Origin: Desulfobacter vibrioformis DSM 8776
GTDB lineage: Bacteria; Desulfobacterota; Desulfobacteria; Desulfobacterales; Desulfobacteraceae
Direction of reading: 5' to 3'
Assembly: GCF_000745975.1 (NCBI RefSeq)
Contig: NZ_JQKJ01000017.1
Coordinates: forward strand, 1-64,000
Length of the DNA: 64,000 bases
The position numbers were made by a program, and so were the translations under genes. The notes beneath the pieces were generated by a model. The model did no database searches. It was not told where the DNA came from and saw nothing but the letters and a program-made list of their open reading frames with translations. Of this stretch, positions 10,801 to 18,357 are shown in pieces (the stretch's first letter is position 1; every line of letters starts with the position of its first letter).

Positions 10801-13106
10801 TTTTCAGGGAGAAGCGCAAGGGCCGTCCTGATATAATCCCTACTGATCTTGAAGGCTGCAGAGAGTTTTGCCTTTTTACCTGCAGAGAGGTTCAATCTTA
10901 CAAGGATCAGTTTCTCATCACTATCGCAGATCCAGTCCATGCCCATATTGAGATGGTTGACGACCTTGAAAAGAACATTTCCGACCTCTTTTATCTCATG
11001 GAATCGGTCCGGCAGCGCCATGGAATTTAACAGCAGGCGGCCGATGGAAAGATGCAGTTTCTGTCGGGTCGAAAGATCTATCATGGTGTAAACGGCTTGT
11101 TGAACGCGATCATGAATAAATTTGTACCGGGTTTCTCCTTCCGCCTGGATCAGTTCTTGAATTAAGGCGGTTTCAAGCAGCAGGGTCAGTGCTCCTGTTG
11201 ATCGACCTGAAATAACGGACAGGGTAGAAAGTTCGAAGGCCTCGCCGATACATGCGGCCAGCCTTAAAATGCCCTGAATTTCATCTGATAGCAGTTCTAT
11301 TTTCTGCACCAGCAGGTTCACAACATTGTCCGTTATGTTCAAAGCCCTTATTTCGGCTGTATCCCATGACCACCTTCGATATTTGAAATCAAAGCCCAGG
11401 AGCCCCCTTGCGTGGAGATTCTTCAAAAACTGATTGAAAAAGAACGCATTACCCCCGGTTTTTTGAAAGATGAGGTCAGCCAGATCTTCGGTGGCCGCAG
11501 GATCCGTATCGGACCGCAACGTGTGGGCAAGCCATTCTTTAACATCGGCTGGCGTGAGATTGCCGATATTAATGGTGGTGACTTGAACATCGTTCTCAGC
11601 AAGCCTTTGGATGAAGGACAGGAAGGGGTGGCCGGTGGTGATTTCGTTATCCCTGTATGCGCCGACAACGAGGAGATATGAATTTTCAATGTCTTCACTG
11701 ATCAGACTCAACACGGAGAGGGATTCAAGGTCGGCCCATTGCAGGTCGTCTATAAACAGGACAACAGGTTTCTCTTCGGTTGCAACGGCTTTTAAAAAAG
11801 AGGAAAACACATGGTTAAAACGCCCCATCGCCTGGTCGCCGCCGATTTCAGGGATGTCGGGTTGTTTGCCGATGATCTCCACGAGGTTGGGAACAATATC
11901 CGTCAACAGCTTTCCCAGCGGATTCACGGCATTTAGAATACGCTGCCTCCATTGATCCAGCACGTCCTGGGGCTCGCTCAAGAGCAGATCGCAGAACTGG
12001 CCGAGCGCCAGGCCCAAAGCCGAGTAGGGAACCGATCGCTGCAGCTGATCGAATTTCCCGCTGAGGAAATATCCCTGATCCCGGGTTATGGGTTTATGCA
12101 GTTCGCTTACAAGGGATGTTTTTCCGGTTCCGGGAAGACCGGCAACCAGAACCACCTCCCTCTTTTTTTGCCCAAGCCTGTGGTATGCTGCCAAGAGGGA
12201 TGAACGCTCATCAACCCGGCCGTACAACGTCTCCGTAACCTGAAGTTTCCCCGTGTAATCCTTTTCTCCGAGGGTGAACGTTGCCTTGAGGTTTTCGAAG
12301 GCCCTGAAAAGATCATATTGCAGGCCCTGAACGGATTGATAGCGTTTCCTTGGATTTTTTTCTATCAATTTAAGTATGATGCAAGAAAGGGTGTTCGGTA
12401 GCGTTGTGTTTAATTCATGGGGCGGCAAGGGGGAGCGGGCCAGGTGGGCATAAACGATTTCAAGGGGATTTTCATATTCGAAAACAGGAACGCCGGTGAG
12501 CATTTCATAAAAGGTGATTCCAAGGGAATAGAGGTCCGACCGATGGTCCACACGGCGGTTTACCCTTCCGGTCTGCTCCGGCGAAATATAGGACAATGTG
12601 CCTTCCAGGGAATCGGGATTACCGTTGTATGAAATTTTTTGGTTGAACTTTGTGGCGATATCAAAATCGATCAGGTTGATTTTGCCACTGGCTGGATTCC
12701 ATATGATATTGTTGGGATTGATATCCCGGTGAATGATATCCTGCTGGTGAACGGCTGAAATGGCCTCCATGAGTTGCCCTGAAATGACCTGGAACCCGGC
12801 AAGGGAGAGGGGGGCGCTTTGAATCTCCTCCTTCAGGGTGTGCCCGTCGATATCTTCCAGTACAAGGATGCTGAAATCGCCGGTTGTAATCAAATCAATT
12901 GGTTTGACCACATAGTCGGAGGTAATCCGGCAAAGCAGCTCATATTCGTTCTGAAGGCCGTGCAGGTATTTAAGGTGCAATGCTGATTTTTTCTTCAGTA
13001 CTTTCAAGATGCGGGACGAAGCGGTTTCTTTATGCCGGGCGCGGTAAACGATATACTTCTGATCGTGATACAGCGTTTGCATTATCTTATAATCGGCAAT
13101 GTACAT
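7833..13106 (-). CDS. Giant Ser/Thr kinase-AAA-GAF-SpoIIE phosphatase sensor
   Basis: This 1757-residue protein has a PknK-like layout. Residues 1-270 form a Hanks-type kinase with HRD at 126-128, a DFD triad at 147-149 in place of DFG, and an SPEQTGR activation segment. Residues 295-600 form an ATPase with a Walker A motif at 323-331 (GLPGTGKTS) and a FIDDLQWAD Walker B. A long TPR-like helical region follows. A GAF domain sits around 1285-1430, then a coiled coil, then a PP2C-like SpoIIE phosphatase at the C-terminus (FRPCATVSGDFYWI, DCTGHGVPGALVSML, LFSDGFIDQI). In a Sia-type circuit the phosphatase domain would be the SiaA equivalent. It shares the operon with SiaB- and SiaC-like genes and with the RiPP enzymes. 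No membrane span is visible, so it is likely cytoplasmic. Confidence 0.85.
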   Translation of the reverse strand: MYIADYKIMQTLYHDQKYIVYRARHKETASSRILKVLKKKSALHLKYLHGLQNEYELLCRITSDYVVKPIDLITTGDFSILVLEDIDGHTLKEEIQSAPLSLAGFQVISGQLMEAISAVHQQDIIHRDINPNNIIWNPASGKINLIDFDIATKFNQKISYNGNPDSLEGTLSYISPEQTGRVNRRVDHRSDLYSLGITFYEMLTGVPVFEYENPLEIVYAHLARSPLPPHELNTTLPNTLSCIILKLIEKNPRKRYQSVQGLQYDLFRAFENLKATFTLGEKDYTGKLQVTETLYGRVDERSSLLAAYHRLGQKKREVVLVAGLPGTGKTSLVSELHKPITRDQGYFLSGKFDQLQRSVPYSALGLALGQFCDLLLSEPQDVLDQWRQRILNAVNPLGKLLTDIVPNLVEIIGKQPDIPEIGGDQAMGRFNHVFSSFLKAVATEEKPVVLFIDDLQWADLESLSVLSLISEDIENSYLLVVGAYRDNEITTGHPFLSFIQRLAENDVQVTTINIGNLTPADVKEWLAHTLRSDTDPAATEDLADLIFQKTGGNAFFFNQFLKNLHARGLLGFDFKYRRWSWDTAEIRALNITDNVVNLLVQKIELLSDEIQGILRLAACIGEAFELSTLSVISGRSTGALTLLLETALIQELIQAEGETRYKFIHDRVQQAVYTMIDLSTRQKLHLSIGRLLLNSMALPDRFHEIKEVGNVLFKVVNHLNMGMDWICDSDEKLILVRLNLSAGKKAKLSAAFKISRDYIRTALALLPENHWQNHYDLTREIYDQAIQCYFLSRDTEQLEAHIDTVLSSAVSVSHRCVAHEYRIMNLIAQNQHLSAAEKILEIFTSLGVSIPTDPEPSHIGREINRTQTLIERYGMDNIINLPPMDDPETRLILRLYYTGATAFMFSRYQNILPLLTSRMTALILENGLCPETPYVLCLYGTVRIVAGDISGAYKIGNIARELIENRLCDDAMSVRSITPFYLYIAGNRQHYREVSQSLIDLHPFALNAGDYVYGGYIIAHYMAFLARSGTPLSVWHEKLIFIRPHLSLQKERIMLALFASDIHLNAELTGQVLPSEIIELDFEKISSGLPPDALRLCRMCEYLMRVKSAVIFDRNDRLSSDVAIFEENWSRIRARLTYITSDYYLYFTLAYLHLYTVTEDEKEKASFLTKAAAGLKVMKNWAIIGPTNFSHKYHLLQAEMHRIQGDFCQAGEHYDRAIEKAIENAYINEAAIANELAARFYMHNGRDRIASLYFSEARACYQQWGAAAKVSHLDTNYPKYTGHSSYPGQTDMNFTTGPVAETSAGHLDIATILKASQTLSREVQLPQLLDRMLRILMENAGARTVVLIRNQDGRLLIQGEGRLETGTDVLQALPVDDSRNIPLAVIHFVARTRETLVFENLSRSPEYGSGEYITRHQPKSAVCFPIIKQTELTGMVYLENNLIEGAFTPSRLEVLSMLSTQIAISMENAELYEDLEEKVRQRTHDLQKVHEELEESHRKLAKNHKKVTDSVTQAVRIQDAALPDDGTIAKLLPNHFIFFRPCATVSGDFYWIRKIEDKIITAVADCTGHGVPGALVSMLGIAFLNDIVPRMAEQKRLFPDQILGELRTKIKTAFKQHGDPAEQQEGMDMGLCTIDLKARRIRFSGAHHPLLMIRDGKLLEFKGDRMPIAVHHREKPFTAHDISFEEGDMLYLFSDGFIDQIGETSGKKFMKGHFKKLLLDISGTPLHQQKETLYTRFKEWKGNFPQVDDILILGFRL

Positions 13107-13251
13107 ATGTGGCCCTTATCTTCCCGCAAGAGGATTTACACCTCAAAATAACTAAAAGAAAAAGCCCCTAAAAGGAGAGTTTAGATAGTTCAATGATCCC
13201 CGGTTAGAGACTTTATGACTCACTTTAACGACCTTGTCGTGATAACCTGAA

Positions 13252-13737
13252 CTAACAGCTTGTCAGGATAATCTCCGCACCATCCTGGAATTTAACCTCT
13301 CCGAGGATATCGGTATAGAGATCAAAAAACGGCATCACGACAACGCCCTGTACGTCGGGGTCATTCAATGATGCGTGGATATTGACATCAATTTCGCCCG
13401 GCTCTTTCAATACGACCTTTTCCATATGTTTCGTATAGTCCCTCATCTCCTCGACAACCTTAAGGCATAGTTTGCCCTCATAGATCGCAATCTTTCCCTC
13501 CGGCGTCTTGAGGTAGAGAGCAGGAAAACTCTGCCCGACCTTAAGATGGATGAAAATCTTTTCAGGTATCACCATACCGATACCCTTCAAATAGGGACGT
13601 GGATCCTCGAAAAAGCTGTCGCGTTTTTTTTCATCCCTGCCGCAGGCCAACATAAGCTCCATATAGTTGATGCAGATATCTCTTATTTCCTGATCAATCT
13701 TATGGGATTTTTTTACCGTGATCTCTTCTGCACTCAT
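13252..13737 (-). CDS. NHLP-like RiPP precursor candidate
   Basis: This 161-residue protein has a strong ribosome binding site (GAGGAG) before its ATG. Residues 38-66 (RDSFFEDPRPYL then KGIGMVIPEK) follow the pattern of nitrile-hydratase-like leader peptides (NHLP): a D-P-R-x-x-L helix, a short turn with G, and a P-x-x-x strand. This leader class commonly feeds YcaO cyclodehydratases and radical SAM enzymes. The protein is longer than most precursors and has no Gly-Gly cleavage site. It ends ILTSC, so the last residues carry Thr, Ser and Cys that a cyclodehydratase could use. It could instead be a non-peptide accessory protein with an NHLP fold. Position between signalling genes and the modification enzymes supports a precursor. 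Confidence concerns the gene call; the precursor role is inference. Confidence 0.7.
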   Translation of the reverse strand: MSAEEITVKKSHKIDQEIRDICINYMELMLACGRDEKKRDSFFEDPRPYLKGIGMVIPEKIFIHLKVGQSFPALYLKTPEGKIAIYEGKLCLKVVEEMRDYTKHMEKVVLKEPGEIDVNIHASLNDPDVQGVVVMPFFDLYTDILGEVKFQDGAEIILTSC

Positions 13738-13835
13738 AATAATCTCCTCTTAAGTTGTTCGTAAATGTCCATCGGTAATCAACTCTTGTCCATCTGTTAT
13801 TAGCCACTATGGTTCGGATCAATACTCAGTATGTT

Positions 13836-14063
13836 TTATTCGGTTTTTTTCGACAAGGCCGATTTGGGAACCACCTTGCCGCCGATTCCCCACTGGCCCA
13901 GGGGAACTTCTTCGATAATGCAGGTCGTATGGGGCAAAACCATTTCCATGGGAAGGGGCCGCGCTCTGACCTCTGCAACGACTTCGGAAACGCGCCTGAT
14001 GACCTCTTCTTTTTCCTCATCCGTCAGGGTGCCTTCGAGTAACTTGATGTTGATAAATGGCAT
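13836..14063 (-). CDS. 4-oxalocrotonate tautomerase family protein
   Basis: This 75-residue protein begins MPFINIKLLEG, so maturation would expose the catalytic Pro1 of the family. The length and the KEEVIRRVSEVVAEV helix fit the 4-OT fold, which forms hexamers from such short subunits. An AAGGAG ribosome binding site precedes the ATG. Its first 47 bases overlap the end of the diguanylate cyclase gene in another frame. A tautomerase in a RiPP and signalling operon is unexpected; its substrate is unknown. Confidence 0.85.
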   Translation of the reverse strand: MPFINIKLLEGTLTDEEKEEVIRRVSEVVAEVRARPLPMEMVLPHTTCIIEEVPLGQWGIGGKVVPKSALSKKTE

Positions 14064-15066
14064 TTGAACTCTCCTTGGGGTAAACTTTTTTAAAACAAAT
14101 CCGGCGGCAATCCGAATGCACCCGCTCAGGTGTCCGTAAGTATGTGCCGGCCTGACCTTTGCCGGGCAGGGAAGCGATCACCCGGTTGCGCCCCGCAGCT
14201 TTTGCTTTATACAGGCTTGCGTCGGCAATGGCAATAAGGTCTTCTTTTGAATTACTTCCTTCCGGGAACAAAGTGGCCACGCCGATACTCACGGTAACAC
14301 AGTCCGCCACATGAGAGTATGCATGGGGATAGTTAAGGGCCACGACCCTGCTTCGAAGTCTTTCCGCGGTTTCCAAAGCACGTTCCGTTTCCGTTTCGGG
14401 CAGGATCACCGCGAACTCCTCGCCGCCGAACCGGCATAGTTGGTCGCTTGCCCTGCACAGGGAGTCTGCGAGGGTTCGGGCAATCTTTCTAAGGCAGTCG
14501 TCACCCACGGCATGTCCGTAATGGTCGTTTACGAGTTTGAACAGGTCGATATCCAGCAACAGGAGGGAAAGGGCGTGGCCGCCCCTTTTTGCACGAAACC
14601 ACTCATTGGCCAGGGCATCATCGAAAAATCTGCGGTTGTGAATCTCCGTGAGCCCGTCGACCATTGCCAGCTGTTCGAGCAGTTCGCTCTTTCTCCTTAG
14701 CCTCAGGTGATTTTCCACCCTCACCTGCACGATGAGCGGATTGAAGGGCTTGGTGATATAGTCGACGGCGCCGAGGCTGAAAGCCCTGGCTTCATCAACG
14801 GGTTCCTTGACCGCCGTTACAAATATGATCGGAATGTTCCAGGTCCTTGGCGAGGCCTTGAGTTTTTTGCAGACTTCATACCCATCCATATCCGGCATCA
14901 TGATATCCAGCAGTATCAGGGCCGGCGGATTTTCGCTCCCGGCAATGGCCAGGGCTTTCTCACCGCTGAGTGCGGTAACGACTTTGTACCGGCTTTTGAG
15001 GGCCTCTTTTAAGACAAAGAGGTTCTCCTTGAGATCATCCACGATCAGTATTTTTTCAGTTTTCAT
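14017..15066 (-). CDS. Response-regulator diguanylate cyclase
   Basis: This 349-residue protein makes cyclic di-GMP. The receiver domain covers residues 1-120, with the acidic pair near D10-D11 and the phosphoacceptor D54 (LLDIMMPDMDG). The GGDEF domain follows, with an active GGEEF signature at 214-218. An RxxD inhibitory site at 205-208 implies product feedback. A tail of about 45 residues after the catalytic core runs into the downstream tautomerase gene, so the C-terminus may be unusual. In the Pseudomonas SiaABCD circuit the SiaC protein activates a diguanylate cyclase. Neighbouring SiaB- and SiaC-like genes make this cyclase the natural candidate, though it differs from SiaD in carrying a receiver domain. 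Confidence 0.9.
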   Translation of the reverse strand: MKTEKILIVDDLKENLFVLKEALKSRYKVVTALSGEKALAIAGSENPPALILLDIMMPDMDGYEVCKKLKASPRTWNIPIIFVTAVKEPVDEARAFSLGAVDYITKPFNPLIVQVRVENHLRLRRKSELLEQLAMVDGLTEIHNRRFFDDALANEWFRAKRGGHALSLLLLDIDLFKLVNDHYGHAVGDDCLRKIARTLADSLCRASDQLCRFGGEEFAVILPETETERALETAERLRSRVVALNYPHAYSHVADCVTVSIGVATLFPEGSNSKEDLIAIADASLYKAKAAGRNRVIASLPGKGQAGTYLRTPERVHSDCRRICFKKVYPKESSNAIYQHQVTRRHPDG

Positions 15067-15090
15067 AAGGGCCTTCGCGCTCCATGATAT

Positions 15091-17238
15091 CTATAGCCTG
15101 ATGTCCAGTTTTTCAGAAAGTTTTGTAAGGCCGACCAGGGCTGCATCCATCTCGAAATTGTCGATGCTCTGAAGAATAACGGTATACTGCCGGCTTTCGC
15201 CACAGGGCCCAAGGGCTGTTTTGAGTTTGCTGATCCGCTTTTCCACCTCATCGAAATCTTCCTCCAGAAGTTCGATGATCTCCTTGATCAGCGAGCCCGC
15301 GACGCCGATGTCCACCTTTTTCCATTCTTCTTCAGCAGGTTGGTGAACGGCCGGAGCGCCTTTCCCTATGGCGCCCACGAGGAACCTTAAGGATGCCGTC
15401 ACCTCGTCTATACACCGGTTGAAACATTTCAGGGCAGGGGCCAGTTCCTTGTTGCGTTTCTCTTTGATGATCGTTTCCAACTCATCTGCTCCCGCAAACA
15501 GGTGTACGGCTCCGATATTTCCGGCAGCCCCCTTGAGGGCATGGAGTCGATACTCGATTTTTCCTAGATCCTCCTTTTCAAATCCCTGCTGCAGCTCCTG
15601 TTTTAAATCACCGAAATTTTCAAGAAACAAGGTGCTAAGTTTCAAGTACAGATCCGTGGATCCCCTGAGACGGGGCAGGCTTCTCGATATATCCAGGCCG
15701 GGCAGGTGAACCGGAAAATTATTGTCCTTCAGGGGGGGGGCCGCTTCCCGGGGGCGGGAGGGGGCGCCTTTGGTCCCGGGTGGGAGGGGCAGGGTGTCGG
15801 GATCAATCCATCTTAAAAGGGTATTGAACAGAAGGGCCACCTCGACGGGCTTGGTCACATAATCGTTCATCCCTGCCTGGATGCATTTTTCACGGCATCC
15901 TTTTGTTGCATGGGATGTGAGGGCGATGATGGGAACAGGCACGTTATCGGCTTTCGCGATGTTATTCCCGGCATGCATTTCAAGTTTTCTGATCTTCCGG
16001 GTCAACTCATAGCCGTTCATGTCCGGCATCTGAATATCCAGGAAAACGGCCTCAAAAGGCCTTGGGCCCTTCAGGGTTTCGGTGAATTTGAGGAGGGCCT
16101 CCATTCCCGTGGAAGCCGTGGTCACCCGTATTCCGCCCCATTCCATGATCTCTCTGTTCACCTGAAGATTGATTTCGTTGTCGTCCACCAGGAGAACCTC
16201 GGCGCCTTCAAGGGAGGGGGACTCCGGAATGATATCCGGCCCTCCGGCCTTAAGGAAATTTGCCTTTTCCGACGGCACGCATGGATCCGCAGGGGCTTGG
16301 CAGGCTGTGCCGAACTCGACTTCGAACCAGAAGGTGCTGCCCTCTCCAGGGGAGCTGAACACCCCAATCCGGCCCTTCATCATCTCCACGATACGTTTGC
16401 AGATCGTAAGGCCCAGGCCGGTACCGCCGAACTTGCGGGACGTGGATGAATCGGCCTGGGTAAAGGGTGAGAATACCAGCTCTTGCTGCGCCTTTGTCAT
16501 GCCGATGCCGGTGTCTTTTACCTCAAACCTGAGACGAATTCGGTCCTCTCCCTTTTTCACACACAGGGCCTGGACATGGATATGTCCCTGAAGGGTGAAC
16601 TTCACGGCATTGGTAGTCAGGTTTACGAGAACCTGGTGCAGCCGCAGGGGGTCGCCCACAAGACAACAGGGGATCTGCTTGTCTATATCGATGCTCAGCC
16701 GGATCTTTTTTTCGGAACATTTCGAATAAAAAAGATCCGGCAGGTTTTTCAAAAGGTCGACAAGGGAAAACTGTGTATCTTCGAAGTCGAGTTTGCCGGC
16801 TTCGATCTTGGAGAAGTCCAGGATCTCATTGATGGTGCCCAGAAGGGTGTGGGCCGATGCGCTGATTTTGTTGATATAGTCATGCTGTTTGGGGGAAAGA
16901 TCGGTTTTTAAGATCAGGAGGCAAAGGCCTATGACGGCGTTCATGGGCGTTCTGATTTCATGGCTCATGTTGGCCAGAAAGTCGCTCTTGGCCTTTGTGG
17001 CCGCCTCCGCCGCCTCCTTGGCGTGCTTGAGATCGTGATTGAGACGGTTCATCTGATTCTGCTGCCTGTCGTTCAGGCGGATCAGGCGCTTATGCTCGTT
17101 AAGAAGCTGTTTGAAATTAGCGGCCAGCCGGCTGTACTCCTCTCTGAGGCGTTCGCAGGAGAGACCGGTATCGGCTAAAACGATTTCGGTATGGCTGACG
17201 ACGTTCTCTTCAAGGCTGAACAGGGATGCTGTCATCAT
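15091..17238 (-). CDS. Hybrid sensor histidine kinase with receiver and HPt domains
   Basis: This 715-residue protein has an N-terminal coiled coil (about 25-85) and no obvious membrane span. A HisKA dimerisation domain follows with H93 (NMSHEIRTP). The catalytic ATPase domain has TNAVKFT, DTGIGM and GGTGLGL boxes. A receiver domain lies near 355-480 (VDDNEIN and [12 protein letters not shown]). A C-terminal HPt domain carries the [10 protein letters not shown] motif. A phosphorelay through its receiver and HPt domains to the receiver of the adjacent diguanylate cyclase is likely. It begins directly after the stop codon of the SiaC-like gene (TAA then ATG ATG), so translation is probably coupled. 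Confidence 0.92.
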   Translation of the reverse strand: MMTASLFSLEENVVSHTEIVLADTGLSCERLREEYSRLAANFKQLLNEHKRLIRLNDRQQNQMNRLNHDLKHAKEAAEAATKAKSDFLANMSHEIRTPMNAVIGLCLLILKTDLSPKQHDYINKISASAHTLLGTINEILDFSKIEAGKLDFEDTQFSLVDLLKNLPDLFYSKCSEKKIRLSIDIDKQIPCCLVGDPLRLHQVLVNLTTNAVKFTLQGHIHVQALCVKKGEDRIRLRFEVKDTGIGMTKAQQELVFSPFTQADSSTSRKFGGTGLGLTICKRIVEMMKGRIGVFSSPGEGSTFWFEVEFGTACQAPADPCVPSEKANFLKAGGPDIIPESPSLEGAEVLLVDDNEINLQVNREIMEWGGIRVTTASTGMEALLKFTETLKGPRPFEAVFLDIQMPDMNGYELTRKIRKLEMHAGNNIAKADNVPVPIIALTSHATKGCREKCIQAGMNDYVTKPVEVALLFNTLLRWIDPDTLPLPPGTKGAPSRPREAAPPLKDNNFPVHLPGLDISRSLPRLRGSTDLYLKLSTLFLENFGDLKQELQQGFEKEDLGKIEYRLHALKGAAGNIGAVHLFAGADELETIIKEKRNKELAPALKCFNRCIDEVTASLRFLVGAIGKGAPAVHQPAEEEWKKVDIGVAGSLIKEIIELLEEDFDEVEKRISKLKTALGPCGESRQYTVILQSIDNFEMDAALVGLTKLSEKLDIRL

Positions 17239-17628
17239 TTAGGAGAGATCCTTTGAGACTATATTAAAGGTAATCGATTCCATTCCCATCCGGAACTCTT
17301 CGCCGTCTTCGCGGGCATCCTCGTCTTCACTATCGCAGTACCAGTTTACAACGATGGCGCAACCCTCGGTGCCCTTGTTGTTCAAGAGGTTGAAAATATT
17401 CATATATACCTTCGAGGAACTGCTGTTGTAATAGCCGATGTCCATATTCAGGACAAATACCCCGGGCAGGTCACTTGCGAGATAATCCTCCAGCCATGAG
17501 ATGATCGGCTTGTAGAATACAAATGTGTTTTCAGGGAAGCTGTTACCTCTGATGGTCAGGCTTCGATCTTCGGAATCGAATTTCACCAGAGGCGTATCTT
17601 CCGTTGCTGATATATTGGGTGCATCCAT
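17239..17628 (-). CDS. siaC: SiaC-like regulatory phosphoprotein (DUF1987)
   Basis: This 129-residue protein matches the SiaC/DUF1987 family. In Pseudomonas aeruginosa, SiaC is phosphorylated by SiaB and dephosphorylated by SiaA, and the unphosphorylated form activates the cyclase SiaD. The probable phosphorylation loop is the NSSSSK stretch at residues 68-73 within a YYNSSSS motif. A glycine-rich strand FVLNMDIGYY precedes it. The gene lies 13 bases after the SiaB-like gene and abuts the hybrid kinase gene. The family call rests on remembered similarity of the motif and length. Confidence 0.8.
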   Translation of the reverse strand: MDAPNISATEDTPLVKFDSEDRSLTIRGNSFPENTFVFYKPIISWLEDYLASDLPGVFVLNMDIGYYNSSSSKVYMNIFNLLNNKGTEGCAIVVNWYCDSEDEDAREDGEEFRMGMESITFNIVSKDLS

Positions 17629-17641
17629 GTATCATTCTCCG

Positions 17642-18226
17642 TCATACATAGCTTGTGATGGAAAAATAGGAACAGTCTTCATCCACTCGATCAAATGTAA
17701 TATTAAGGGGGCGGCTCGATTTTTTTGCGATTTCGATAAATCCCAGGCCGGCACCCATGCCCTCCTCGTCCCTGACTTCATTGAGCTGGCCGCGATAGAA
17801 CTGAACGATTTCATTTCGATCCATACTGCTGAGCCGCTCCACCTTGGAGCGGATGATGTCCACCTTGCTCCGCTCCACGGGGTTTCCGCAGGAGATGAAA
17901 AAAGCATCGTCCCTGCGGCCGATCATCAGTATTCCGTCACCGATATCGCTGAAGTTCTTGTTGCCGCAATATTTCGCAGGCTCCGAGGAGTAGAAGGTCA
18001 CATTCTGCAGAAGCTCGATAACAATGGATATGATCCGGTTGAGCTGGGTTTTTGTGGCAATCTCCAGCTCCTTGCGGCAGTGGATGTTTCGGATGATATC
18101 CTTGAGCAGATTCTGGGAGAGGGTGCCGTTGAAAAAGAAAAACACCCCCTGGGACTTCAACTCTTCATGAAACTCATATGCGGATTTATGATAAGGCATC
18201 ATTTTTTTCATCTCCGGAATTCTCAA
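17642..18226 (-). CDS. siaB: SiaB-like protein kinase
   Basis: This 194-residue protein has a GHKL-type ATP-binding fold. Its N-box-like helix NRIISIVIELLQNV and a glycine-rich GMGAGLGFIEIAKKS stretch are visible. The SiaB family phosphorylates SiaC, in a partner-switch circuit set against a SpoIIE-type phosphatase. The longest frame starts at a TTG at 18224-18226, which has a very good AAGGAGG ribosome binding site 9 bases upstream. An ATG at 18200-18202 also has a GGAG site and would give 187 residues. I list the TTG start but cannot decide. It is the first gene of the long minus-strand operon. Confidence 0.8.
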   Translation of the reverse strand: MRIPEMKKMMPYHKSAYEFHEELKSQGVFFFFNGTLSQNLLKDIIRNIHCRKELEIATKTQLNRIISIVIELLQNVTFYSSEPAKYCGNKNFSDIGDGILMIGRRDDAFFISCGNPVERSKVDIIRSKVERLSSMDRNEIVQFYRGQLNEVRDEEGMGAGLGFIEIAKKSSRPLNITFDRVDEDCSYFSITSYV

Positions 18227-18323
18227 CTATGGATTCCTCCTTCGAGTTCAAGTTGGAAGAAATACAGCTCTCTGCATATTTTTGGGGGAACCCCTTATCT
18301 GTGTTAGTAATATTTAAGTTCAT

Positions 18324-18352
18324 ACTCTATTTTTTTCTTTGTCATCTGTCAA
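18324..18352 (-). promoter_or_regulatory. Candidate promoter of the Sia/RiPP operon
   Basis: On the minus strand a TTGACA -35 box (18347-18352) is followed after 17 bases by TAGAGT (18324-18329). It lies just upstream of the siaB-like gene and just inside the end of the glucokinase gene. The spacing is ideal and the -35 box is perfect. Confidence 0.5.
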
Positions 18353-18357
18353 ACCCT

